Shown one piece after another: positions 1 through 5,540 of a stretch of DNA of 5,540 nt (positions within the stretch are counted from its first letter, which is position 1; each line of letters begins with the position of its first letter). The notes under the pieces are model-generated. The model saw only the letters and a program-made list of their open reading frames with translations, made no database searches and was not told the origin of the DNA. Source of the stretch: an uncultured Brevundimonas sp. (GTDB lineage: Bacteria; Pseudomonadota; Alphaproteobacteria; Caulobacterales; Caulobacteraceae); NCBI GenBank assembly GCA_946885435.1, contig CAMPGL010000140.1, forward strand, positions 1-5,540. The letters run 5' to 3'. The translations under genes were made by a program, and so were the position numbers.

Positions 1-1157
1 CGGGCTTCGACCGCTACTTCCAGATCGCGCCCTGCTTCCGCGACGAGGACCTGCGGGCCGACCGGAGCCTCGAGTTCTACCAGCTCGACGTCGAGATGAG
101 CTTCGCCACCCAGGAGGACGTCTTCGCGGCCATCGAGCCCGTGATGCATGGCGTCTTCGAGGAGTTCGCGAACGGCAAGGCGGTCGACCCGTACCCCTTC
201 GTGCGCATCCCCTACCGCGAGGCGATCTCCAAGTACGGCACCGACAAGCCGGACCTGCGCAATCCGATCGAGATGCAGGATGTGTCCGAACATTTCCGGG
301 GCGGCGGCTTCGGCCTGTTCGCGCGCATCCTCGAGACGGCGTCGAACGCGGTCTGGGCCATTCCGGGACCCAAGGGCGGCTCGCGCGCCTTCTGCGACCG
401 CATGAACTCCTGGGCCCAGGGCGAAGGCCAGCCTGGCCTCGGCTACATCTTCTGGTCTGACGACCAGGGCGCCTGGGGCGGTCCGATCGCCAAGAACCTC
501 GGCCAGGACCAGACCTCGGCCCTGATGACCCAGCTCGGCATGGGCCAGGGCGACGCGGCCTTCTTCGTCGCGGGCGATCCCAAGACCTTCCACAAGTTCG
601 CCGGCAATGCGCGCACGCGCCTGGGCCAGGAGCTGGGCCTGATCTCGGACGACGCCTTCCGCTTCTGCTGGATCGTCGACTTCCCGATGTTCGAGTGGAA
701 CGAGGACGAGAAGCGCGTCGACTTCAGCCACAACCCCTTCTCGATGCCGCAGGGCGAGCTTGAGGCGCTGGAGACGAAGGACCCGCTCGACGTCCTGGCC
801 TACCAGTACGACATCGTCTGCAACGGCTATGAGCTGTGCTCGGGCGCGATCCGGAACCACAAGCCGGAGATCATGCTCAAGGCCTTCGAGATCGCCGGCT
901 ATGGCGCCGAGGTGGTCGAGGAGCAGTTCGGCGGCATGCTGAACGCCTTCCGCTATGGCGCCCCGCCGCACGGCGGCCTTGCGCCGGGCATCGACCGCAT
1001 CGTCATGCTGCTGGCCGGCGAAACCGCCATCCGCGAGGTCATCGCCTTCCCGCTGAACCAGCAGGGCCAGGACCTGCTGATGAACGCGCCGGCCGAGGTG
1101 CAGGAGCGCCAGCTCAAGGAACTGGCGATCCGGCTGGCGTTGCCGCTGAAAGGCTAG
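1..1157 (+). CDS. aspS: Aspartyl-tRNA synthetase, C-terminal part (5' end outside window)
   Basis: Class IIb aminoacyl-tRNA synthetase that charges tRNA-Asp with aspartate in the cytoplasm. The frame is open from base 3, and 384 residues are present of the roughly 590-600 usual for bacterial AspRS, so the anticodon-binding domain and motif 1 lie outside the window. Motif 2 is visible at about bases 6-90 ([12 protein letters not shown], then [12 protein letters not shown]). The bacterial GAD insertion domain follows, then SHNPFSMP near 727-750 and motif 3 at 972-998 (GGLAPGIDR, with the ATP-binding Arg). The C-terminus, [15 protein letters not shown] and on, is the alphaproteobacterial form rather than the E. 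coli FPKT form. Many alphaproteobacteria have a non-discriminating enzyme that also makes Asp-tRNA-Asn for GatCAB amidation. The residues that decide this lie in the missing N-terminal part, so it cannot be judged here. The TAG stop is 15 bases from the stop of the convergent gene. Confidence 0.97.
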   Translation, partial: GFDRYFQIAPCFRDEDLRADRSLEFYQLDVEMSFATQEDVFAAIEPVMHGVFEEFANGKAVDPYPFVRIPYREAISKYGTDKPDLRNPIEMQDVSEHFRGGGFGLFARILETASNAVWAIPGPKGGSRAFCDRMNSWAQGEGQPGLGYIFWSDDQGAWGGPIAKNLGQDQTSALMTQLGMGQGDAAFFVAGDPKTFHKFAGNARTRLGQELGLISDDAFRFCWIVDFPMFEWNEDEKRVDFSHNPFSMPQGELEALETKDPLDVLAYQYDIVCNGYELCSGAIRNHKPEIMLKAFEIAGYGAEVVEEQFGGMLNAFRYGAPPHGGLAPGIDRIVMLLAGETAIREVIAFPLNQQGQDLLMNAPAEVQERQLKELAIRLALPLKG

Positions 1158-1164
1158 GGAGGGC

Positions 1165-1185
1165 CGTCGGCCTTATTGGCCGGCG
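1165..1185. other. Inverted repeat between convergent genes, possible weak terminator
   Basis: CGTCGGCC and GGCCGGCG can pair over 8 bp (one G-U wobble) around the loop TTATT. The hairpin begins 8 bases after the aspS stop. The stop codon of the convergent pentapeptide gene (1173-1175) lies in the loop. There is no T-run on either strand, so this is not a classical intrinsic terminator. It may still pause or bound transcripts from both sides. The call rests on structure and position only. Confidence 0.35.
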
Positions 1186-2078
1186 ATCGTCCAGGGACGC
1201 GGCGGACGTGGCGGCGTCGGCGGCCGCGGGATGGCCACGGTCACGCCGCCCCCGGTTCCGATCCGGCCGCGGCACTGGCTGCCCGTCAGGCCCGACGGAA
1301 GGCGCGTGCCTTCGTTGGCGCAGGCCTGTGACACCTGGGCCTGGGTCAGGCCGCGGGCCTGGGACAGGTCGGTGTTGCGGATGTCGGCGCGGTTCAGTTC
1401 CGCGCCGGTGAAGTCGGCCCGGGTGAAATCGCCGCCGGTCAGACGGGCGCCATGCAGTTCGGCGTTCCGGAACGAGGCCCGGACGAAGACGCCGGTCCCG
1501 AGGTTGGCGCCGGTCATTTCCGCATTGGCGAAGCTGGCGCCGGTCGCGTCGGCCCGGCTGAGATTGGCGCCGAACAGTTCCGTGTCGCTCAGATTGACGT
1601 TGACCAGGGAGGCGCGGCTGAAGTCCGCGCCCATCATTTCGGCGCCCGCGAGATTGGCGCCCGTCAGGTCGGCGCGCGCAAAGACCGCGCCCTGGGCCTC
1701 GACGCCGCCGAGGTGAGCATCGACGAAGACGGCGTCGGCGAAGCTGGTGCCGACCAGCTCGGCCTGGCGCAGATCGGCGCGGGTGAAGTCGCTGGACGTG
1801 AAGTTCGAGCCGATGACCGTCGCGCCGCGCAGGTCCGACCCGACCAGGGTGGCCTCGGCGAAGTTGGCCCCGGTGAACTGGGCGCCCGACAGGTTGCGGC
1901 CCGACAGTTCGCAGCGGACGCAGGCGCCGCCGAACGAAACGACGCGCGACACATCACGGTCGCCGAGGCTGAAGGTGATGCCCGTGTCGGCGCTGGCCGA
2001 GGCGGCGGCCGCCAGCGCCCAGACCGAGGCGGTCACGGCGATGGCGGTCCGAAGGAAGGAGGCGGGGGAGGCTCTCAT
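1173..2078 (-). CDS. Exported pentapeptide-repeat protein, long paralogue (301 aa)
   Basis: Predicted periplasmic or surface protein of unknown function. Residues 1-30 look like a Sec signal peptide: MRASPASFLR, a hydrophobic stretch TAIAVTASVWALAAAA, and a likely cleavage at ASA|DTG. Residues 56-240 are 37 uninterrupted pentapeptides of the A(D/N)LxG type, for example ADLTG, ANLAG, ADFSR. In this family such repeats fold as a right-handed four-sided beta-helix, here about nine turns. The only four cysteines are C53 and C56 (CVRC) at the start of the repeat and C253 and C269 in a cap starting GLTQAQ. A Gly-rich linker and a Pro-rich tail (PRPPTPPRPPRP) follow. The start chosen is the ATG at 2078, because it gives a normal signal peptide. 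Its Shine-Dalgarno sequence is weak (GAGG, 13 bases away). An in-frame GTG at 2114 would add 12 residues and has no better ribosome site. The gene lies 62 bases downstream of its shorter paralogue and may be cotranscribed with it. The signal peptide argues against a Qnr/MfpA-type gyrase protector. Confidence 0.88.
   Translation of the reverse strand: MRASPASFLRTAIAVTASVWALAAAASASADTGITFSLGDRDVSRVVSFGGACVRCELSGRNLSGAQFTGANFAEATLVGSDLRGATVIGSNFTSSDFTRADLRQAELVGTSFADAVFVDAHLGGVEAQGAVFARADLTGANLAGAEMMGADFSRASLVNVNLSDTELFGANLSRADATGASFANAEMTGANLGTGVFVRASFRNAELHGARLTGGDFTRADFTGAELNRADIRNTDLSQARGLTQAQVSQACANEGTRLPSGLTGSQCRGRIGTGGGVTVAIPRPPTPPRPPRPWTIAGQ
1359..1913 (-). repeat. 15-bp-period coding repeat: 37 tandem pentapeptides
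   Basis: Every fifth residue keeps the repeat register from residue 56 to 240 with no insertion or deletion, so the DNA has a 15-base period. On the plus strand this shows as recurring ggcgccggtc and agattggcgcc-like strings. The repeat is a consequence of the protein fold. The units are diverged copies, not a recent satellite. Confidence 0.85.
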
Positions 2079-2102
2079 GCGACCGGTTTGACCTCGACGA
2101 GC

Positions 2103-2125
2103 CCGCGAGACCACTTAATTCGCGG
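2103..2125. other. Short inverted repeat between the two pentapeptide genes
   Basis: CCGCGA at 2103-2108 is perfectly matched by TCGCGG at 2120-2125 around an 11-base AT-rich loop. On the minus strand it begins about 15 bases after the stop of the upstream gene and ends about 25 bases before the ATG of the downstream one. There is no T-tract. It could be a processing or attenuation hairpin, or chance. The 62-base gap (2079-2140) holds no convincing -35/-10 pair. Confidence 0.25.
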
Positions 2126-2140
2126 TAAGGTGAAATGCCT

Positions 2141-2626
2141 TCAGCAGTTCGGGATACGCAGGGAGCCGGGCAGCTCGGTGGTGGAGTCGCCGCAGGCCTG
2201 GTCGAGCTGACGCTGGGTCAGGCCGTGGGTCAGGCCCATCTGGGCGCCGGAAAAGTTGGCCCCCGAGAGATTGGCCCCGGCGAAGTTCGCGCCCTCCAGA
2301 TAGGTGCCGACCCAGCTCGAGTTGGTCAGGTCCGCTCCGGAGAAGTTGGCGTTCGAAAAGACGCCCCCGAAGGCGATGGCGTCGCGCAGATCCGCATTGC
2401 GGAAGTTGGCTCTGTTCAGAACCACGGCGGTCATGTCCGACTGACGCAGGCGCGCCCCGGAAAAGTTCCGCCCGCTCGCCTCCAGCCCGGTGAGGTCCGC
2501 CTGGAACAGGTTGCAGCCGGGGCAGCTTGCGCCCCGCTGGACTGAGGCGATCTGGGACGCGTTCTGGGCGACGGCAGGGCCGGCGGCCAGGAGCGCGACG
2601 GCGAAGATCAGAAGGTGAGGTCTCAT
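2141..2626 (-). CDS. Exported pentapeptide-repeat protein, short paralogue (161 aa)
   Basis: Predicted periplasmic protein of unknown function and paralogue of the gene just downstream. Residues 1-20 form a clear signal peptide (MRPHLLIFAVALLAAGPAVA, cleavage AVA|QN). C35-P-G-C38 opens the repeat, and residues 38-132 are 19 tandem pentapeptides (CNLFQ, ADLTG, ANFRN, ANLSG and others), about five beta-helix turns. The C-terminal cap starts GLTQRQLDQAC and ends at the final residue, C161. It aligns without gaps to the 27-residue cap of the long paralogue, with 13 identities by eye. As in the paralogue, there are exactly four cysteines, two at each end of the helix. The ATG at 2626 is preferred over the upstream in-frame start at 2668 because it gives the signal peptide and has AGGA 7 bases upstream. 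The gene starts 53 bases after the stop of the RNR-like gene, so readthrough from it is possible. Confidence 0.88.
   Translation of the reverse strand: MRPHLLIFAVALLAAGPAVAQNASQIASVQRGASCPGCNLFQADLTGLEASGRNFSGARLRQSDMTAVVLNRANFRNADLRDAIAFGGVFSNANFSGADLTNSSWVGTYLEGANFAGANLSGANFSGAQMGLTHGLTQRQLDQACGDSTTELPGSLRIPNC
2231..2515 (-). repeat. 15-bp-period coding repeat: 19 tandem pentapeptides
   Basis: Residues 38-132 keep a perfect five-residue register. The central position is mostly L or F and the preceding one mostly A/N/D, as expected of the pentapeptide beta-helix family. Less regular units (LEASG, AIAFG, SSWVG) lie in the first two thirds, and the last turns (ANFAG, ANLSG, ANFSG) are near-canonical. 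Confidence 0.82.
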
Positions 2627-2633
2627 CGCGATA

Positions 2634-2637
2634 TCCT
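2634..2637 (-). promoter_or_regulatory. Ribosome binding site deciding the start of the short pentapeptide gene
   Basis: AGGA on the minus strand lies 7 bases before the ATG at 2626. This fixes the start at the signal peptide rather than 14 codons upstream. Confidence 0.6.
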
Positions 2638-2679
2638 GAAGCGAACCAAGTTGCTGCAGGCCAAGCAAGAATCGCGCCG

Positions 2680-5127
2680 TCAGCCGCTCATCGACGGGGT
2701 GACCCCGCAGCTGTCGCAGACATAGCCTGCGCCCTTGTGCTGCAGAGCCGCGTCCCCGCAGGCCGGGCAGACGTCCGCGACCGGCGGAGCGGCCGGCGGC
2801 GCCGCTTCGGGCTGGGGCTTCGGGCTGAAGGGCAGGACGACCAGATTGTCCGGAATCGCGCCCCGCGAGAAGCCCTTGGAGATCAAGGTGGCGGCGGGCG
2901 CTGGCTCGTCCGGCAGGCGCGCAGCGTCGATGTCTGGCGGCGTCTGGGCCAGATCGTCCCGGCCGAGATAGCTGACGGCCAGTTCGCGGAAGACGTAGTC
3001 GAGGATCGAACTCGCCGAGCGGATGGAGTCGTTGCCCGTCACCGCGCCCGACGGCTCGAAGCGCGTGTCGACGAAGGCGTCGACAAACTCTTCCAGGGGC
3101 ACCCCGTACTGGAGGCCGATCGAGACGGCGATGGCGAAGTTGTTCATCACGCTTCGGAAGGCGGCTCCCTCCTTGTGCATGTCGATGAAGATCTCGCCGA
3201 TCTCGCCTTCCTCGTACTCGCCCGTATGCAGATAGACCTTGTGGCCGCCGACCGCCGCCTTCTGGATATAGCCCTTGCGCCGGTCGGGCAGCTTGCGCCG
3301 GGCCCGGGCGCGCTCGACGACCTTCTCCACGACGCGCTCGACCGTGCGGACCGGGGCGGCCTGGGGCGCGGCGCGCGGCTCTTCGGGTTCGGGAACGTCG
3401 AAGAGGCTGAGCGAGGCGGGCAGGGGATCGCGCGCCACCGCGACGGCGCCCAGGCCGACGTCTTTGGCCCTGGCGAGGATATCGGCCTCAGCGCCGGGGT
3501 TCGCGTCCCAGGTCACGCGAAGAGGCTCCAGACAGGCGACGCCCCCGGCGTGTTCGAGGCAGGCGGCCATCCGCAGCCGCGCGTCAGCGCCGGGGTGGGC
3601 GAATACCGGCGCCAGCGCGGGCGGCAGGGCCGGCCAGTTGCGGAGGTCGGGATCGCCCAGCGCGTATCGGCTCGCGGCCTCGACATCGGCCGGGCTGACG
3701 CCAAGATGGGCGAAGAGGTCGAAGCCGCGGTCGAGGAGCCGGTCGGCGGGCACGCCCAGCGCGTCGCGCAGGAAGCCCTCTCCCAGGACTGTCCAGCCGA
3801 AGGCGTCGGCAAGGCGGTCGACATGGGCCAAGGCGGCTTCGACCGCTTCCAGTTCGAGGTCGGTGAAGCCGAGCTCGGCTAGGCGCTCTAGATCCAGGCC
3901 CGGGGCCTCCTGAAGGGTGCGCGTCCCGAACAGATGGCGGTCGGCCTGCAGGAGGTCGGCTCCTCCATGACGCAGGGCCGCGACGGCTTCCGGGGCGAGC
4001 GCGGGGAAAGTCTCGCCATCGGCGGTTTCGAACTGGATCACCGTCGAGCTTGCCGGCCCGGGCCCCACCGACACTCCGCCGAGCCGGAGCGCGGCGTCCC
4101 CGTCGAGGTCGAGGGCCATCACCTGACTGATTCGGCCGTCCAGCGCGGCCAGTGCGGTGCGGTGGATGAGCGCCGTCAGGTCGCTAGCGAGATCCCGCGC
4201 CTCGTCGCTGTCAAACGCCAGGCCTTGGCGGCGCGCGATCTCGGCCAGGCCGCAGGGGACGAGACCGATGGCCTCGGCCATCGGTCCCGCCTCGATGGCG
4301 AGCGCCACGGCCCATAGCCGCGTCAGGGCCTCGACGGCCTCAAGATCGACGGCGCCGTCGGGCGACCGCAGAGGGGCGAGGTTCAGCCCGCCCGTGGGCC
4401 CCGAGCGCGCCTTCCGGGCGGCGTCGGCGGCCTGTGCGGAGAAAGCGATCACAGCCGCCGGTACCCTCCCGAGATCAGCGACCACGCCATCGGGCTCGGC
4501 GAGGATCAGCAGCGGCGCGATCGGCGAGGACGGCTGCGGCTCGAGGGCGGCCACGCCGCGGCCGGAAAGGGCGTGACGGAGATCCGCATCAGAGGCCCCG
4601 GCAAGGCGGGCGCCGCGCATGGCCCTGGCCAGGGCCGGATTCTGGCGCGGGTCGGCGCAGGTCGGGCGCGGACCCTCGCAACGGTCCGCCGCGTCGCGCA
4701 CCTCGCGCAGTCGGTCTGCCAGGGCCAGTTGGGCCCGGCCTGCGCGCTCGGCTGCAAGGACCGTCTCGAGATGGGCTTCGAGGACGGCGGTGTCCGAAGT
4801 CTGCACGGGTCCCACGAGGGCGGGCCTGGCCACGCCAAGCGCGGCCAGGCCCTGGATCAGGGTGGCGGCGAGCTCCTCGGCGAAGAGCGGGGAGTCCGAC
4901 GGATCGAGCTGGCCGGATCCGGCGCCGAGCGCGGCGATACGCCGGGAATGAGCGTCGGCGGCCTCTGCAGGCGCCAGGCCGTCGCTCCAGTCCAGCCAGG
5001 CGTCGAGGCGGGCGGTGGCCCAGCCGCTGGGCGCCGCGACCTCGATCAGGCGTCCGTCGCGCTCGACCGTGCGCGTCGAGAACGAGGGGCGGCGCTCGAC
5101 CAGGCTGAATCGGGGCTGGAGGCGCAA
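2680..5127 (-). CDS. NrdJ-like (class II ribonucleotide reductase) paralogue, apparently catalytically inactive
   Basis: 815-aa cytoplasmic protein that resembles class II RNR (NrdJ, usually about 1200 aa in alphaproteobacteria) from end to end. Residues 1-50 resemble the NrdJ N-terminus. C150-EGPRPTC157-ADPRQNPAL matches a CEG...C.DP..NPAL block. Residues 262-330 match the RLW...LPYDS helix region. Residues 409-490 and 516-575 match the last part of the barrel. Residues 596-610 ([15 protein letters not shown]) are the NrdJ linker. Residues 611-725 ([14 protein letters not shown] to [16 protein letters not shown]) are a well-kept TSCPD-type domain. C787-PAC and C804-DSC form a zinc ribbon. 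The active-site NPCSE loop, the Cys of ACNLAS (here GGLNLA), the PTGTI motif and KTINMPN are absent or replaced. RNR activity is therefore unlikely. The start is TTG at 5127 with GGAG 6 bases upstream. It is the only usable start after the in-frame stop at 5155-5157, and it matches the NrdJ N-terminus. NrdJ motifs are from memory. A regulatory or structural role is inference. Confidence 0.82.
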   Translation of the reverse strand: MRLQPRFSLVERRPSFSTRTVERDGRLIEVAAPSGWATARLDAWLDWSDGLAPAEAADAHSRRIAALGAGSGQLDPSDSPLFAEELAATLIQGLAALGVARPALVGPVQTSDTAVLEAHLETVLAAERAGRAQLALADRLREVRDAADRCEGPRPTCADPRQNPALARAMRGARLAGASDADLRHALSGRGVAALEPQPSSPIAPLLILAEPDGVVADLGRVPAAVIAFSAQAADAARKARSGPTGGLNLAPLRSPDGAVDLEAVEALTRLWAVALAIEAGPMAEAIGLVPCGLAEIARRQGLAFDSDEARDLASDLTALIHRTALAALDGRISQVMALDLDGDAALRLGGVSVGPGPASSTVIQFETADGETFPALAPEAVAALRHGGADLLQADRHLFGTRTLQEAPGLDLERLAELGFTDLELEAVEAALAHVDRLADAFGWTVLGEGFLRDALGVPADRLLDRGFDLFAHLGVSPADVEAASRYALGDPDLRNWPALPPALAPVFAHPGADARLRMAACLEHAGGVACLEPLRVTWDANPGAEADILARAKDVGLGAVAVARDPLPASLSLFDVPEPEEPRAAPQAAPVRTVERVVEKVVERARARRKLPDRRKGYIQKAAVGGHKVYLHTGEYEEGEIGEIFIDMHKEGAAFRSVMNNFAIAVSIGLQYGVPLEEFVDAFVDTRFEPSGAVTGNDSIRSASSILDYVFRELAVSYLGRDDLAQTPPDIDAARLPDEPAPAATLISKGFSRGAIPDNLVVLPFSPKPQPEAAPPAAPPVADVCPACGDAALQHKGAGYVCDSCGVTPSMSG

Positions 5128-5133
5128 GGCGGG

Positions 5134-5137
5134 CTCC
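5134..5137 (-). promoter_or_regulatory. Ribosome binding site supporting a TTG start
   Basis: GGAG on the minus strand lies 6 bases before the TTG at 5127. No ATG or GTG start exists between the upstream in-frame stop (5155-5157) and the region that already resembles the NrdJ N-terminus, so this site decides the start. Confidence 0.55.
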
Positions 5138-5158
5138 GGGACGAAGGGTGGCGACTAC

Positions 5159-5185
5159 GTTATCCCTCGCGACGCGGCGTTCCAA
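5159..5185 (-). promoter_or_regulatory. Possible promoter of the NrdJ-like gene
   Basis: On the minus strand TTGGAA (5180-5185) and GATAAC (5159-5164) are separated by 15 bases. This is a short but tolerable spacer for alphaproteobacterial housekeeping promoters. Transcription would begin about 25 bases before the TTG start. The match is moderate. Confidence 0.35.
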
Positions 5186-5189
5186 TAGA

Positions 5190-5218
5190 TGTGGGGGCCG
5201 TGCACCTTTTCACCCACA
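5190..5218. other. Inverted repeat in the divergent promoter region, possible operator
   Basis: TGTGGG (5190-5195) and CCCACA (5213-5218) form perfect arms around a 17-base centre that contains the palindrome GTGCAC. The repeat lies between the two candidate divergent promoters, where a regulator could act on both genes. No known regulator motif is recognised. Confidence 0.3.
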
Positions 5219-5251
5219 AGATATCGCGGCCGAGAGCTACGGCGGTTCCGA

Positions 5252-5280
5252 TGGACGGGGCGGAGGGCGGTCTCTATATT
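5252..5280 (+). promoter_or_regulatory. Likely promoter of the NDUFA12-family gene
   Basis: TGGACG (5252-5257) and TATATT (5275-5280) have the ideal 17-base spacing and would start transcription about 23 bases before the GTG. The -10 lies in an AT-rich island in otherwise GC-rich DNA. It also fits loosely the Caulobacter housekeeping consensus (TTGACG plus GCTANAWC) as I remember it. Confidence 0.5.
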
Positions 5281-5299
5281 CGCGCCAGTTTCGTCTCCC

Positions 5300-5304
5300 G
5301 GAAG
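5300..5304 (+). promoter_or_regulatory. Ribosome binding site for the GTG start
   Basis: GGAAG lies 5 bases before the GTG at 5310 and supports that start. No other start codon in this frame fits the N-terminus expected of the family. Confidence 0.5.
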
Positions 5305-5309
5305 CGCGC

Positions 5310-5540
5310 GTGCTCGACAAGATCTTCAGCTGGTGGAGCGGTGCCACGATCGGCACCCTGTTCACCGTCCATCGCCGTGGCCGCCTCATCGGCACGGACG
5401 AATTTGGCAACCGCTACTTCGAGTCGCGGGACACGAGCAGCTATGACGGCCGCCGTCGCCGCTGGGTGCTGTACAAGGGCTACGCCGACGCCTCGAAGGT
5501 GCCGCCGGACTGGCACGGCTGGCTGCACTACACCTTCGAC
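5310..5540 (+). CDS. NDUFA12-family NADH:ubiquinone oxidoreductase accessory subunit (3' end outside window)
   Basis: Accessory subunit of respiratory complex I, homologous to the mitochondrial 17.2-kDa (B17.2/NDUFA12) subunit. It sits on the membrane-facing side of the peripheral arm and aids assembly and stability rather than catalysis. The frame starts with GTG and stays open for 77 codons to the window edge, out of roughly 120-140 in the bacterial family. Recognisable family blocks are MLDKIFSWWSGATIGTLF at the N-terminus, DEFGNRYFE at residues 30-38, SSYDGRRRRWVLYKGYADAS at 43-62 and VPPDWHGWLHYTFD at 64-77. There is no signal peptide or membrane segment. It is divergent from the NrdJ-like gene and has its own likely promoter. 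In alphaproteobacteria this gene usually lies away from the nuo operon, so its isolated position is not odd. Confidence 0.93.
   Translation, partial: MLDKIFSWWSGATIGTLFTVHRRGRLIGTDEFGNRYFESRDTSSYDGRRRRWVLYKGYADASKVPPDWHGWLHYTFD

Noticed and set aside
1359..1913. Short regular repeats that could suggest a CRISPR array or satellite
   Set aside because: The period is 15 bases with diverged units inside an open frame, with no repeat-spacer pattern.
1173..2078. Quinolone-resistance (Qnr/MfpA-like) function for the long pentapeptide protein
   Set aside because: The signal peptide, cysteine caps and proline tail are not Qnr features, and an exported protein could not protect gyrase.
2079..2114. 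GTG start at 2114 and a possible Tat signal (RARRGQ) for the long pentapeptide protein
   Set aside because: There is no Shine-Dalgarno sequence before the GTG, and the arginines do not fit the Tat SRRxFLK pattern. The ATG at 2078 gives an ordinary Sec signal.
2103..2125. Intrinsic terminator between the two pentapeptide genes
   Set aside because: The stem is only 6 bp with an 11-base loop and no T-tract, so it is listed only as an inverted repeat.
1231..2210. Plus-strand open frames with repetitive products (APVKSAR-like and GAGEVGA-like) opposite the long pentapeptide gene
   Set aside because: The periodicity is the 15-base period of the pentapeptide gene read backwards. The minus strand has a signal peptide and a perfect pentapeptide register.
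2669..2673. GAATC (a GANTC, CcrM-type methylation site) in the gap before the short pentapeptide gene, with another at 5107-5111
   Set aside because: GANTC occurs several more times inside genes in this window and is not enriched, so these positions cannot be told from chance.
2527..3882. Open frame of 451 codons on the plus strand, antisense to the NrdJ-like gene
   Set aside because: Its product is Arg/Gly/Asp-rich with no recognisable domain. It is the usual reverse-strand shadow of GC-rich coding DNA, and the opposite strand encodes clear NrdJ blocks.
2680..5127. NrdJ-like gene as a decaying pseudogene
   Set aside because: The frame runs 815 codons without stop or frameshift, the C-terminal domain is strongly kept, and the cysteines of the zinc ribbon are intact.

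Overview
The window looks like chromosomal DNA from a GC-rich alphaproteobacterium. The evidence is the very strong G/C preference at third codon positions, an alphaproteobacterial-style aspartyl-tRNA synthetase, and an NDUFA12-type complex I accessory subunit, which in bacteria is typical of alphaproteobacteria. Caulobacterales is my best guess at order level, but that is inference from gene style, not from a search.

Layout: (1) Positions 1-1157, plus strand, hold the C-terminal two thirds of aspS, cut by the left edge. (2) Only 15 bases later, convergent on the minus strand, is a gene for an exported pentapeptide-repeat protein (301 aa, 37 uninterrupted pentapeptides). (3) Upstream of it on the same strand, at 2141-2626, is a shorter exported paralogue (161 aa, 19 pentapeptides). 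Both share a CxxC at the N-terminal end of the repeat and a 27-residue C-terminal cap with two cysteines. (4) Positions 2680-5127, minus strand, hold an 815-aa protein that resembles the adenosylcobalamin-dependent (class II) ribonucleotide reductase NrdJ. Its C-terminal third is well preserved (TSCPD-type domain and a Cys4 zinc ribbon). The catalytic region is shortened and eroded, and the active-site motifs expected of an RNR are not present. (5) A roughly 180-base divergent promoter region follows. (6) At 5310-5540, plus strand, is the start of an NDUFA12-family gene with a GTG start, cut by the right edge.

How the genes may work together: aspS and the NDUFA12 gene are housekeeping genes that flank a three-gene minus-strand block with short gaps (52 and 62 bases). 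The block could be one transcription unit, but the sequence does not prove it. The apparent RNR pseudoenzyme is predicted cytoplasmic and the two pentapeptide proteins periplasmic, so a direct shared function is not obvious. The pseudo-RNR and the cysteine-capped pentapeptide pair are the most interesting parts of the window. No RNA genes, insertion sequences, CRISPR arrays or phage genes were seen.
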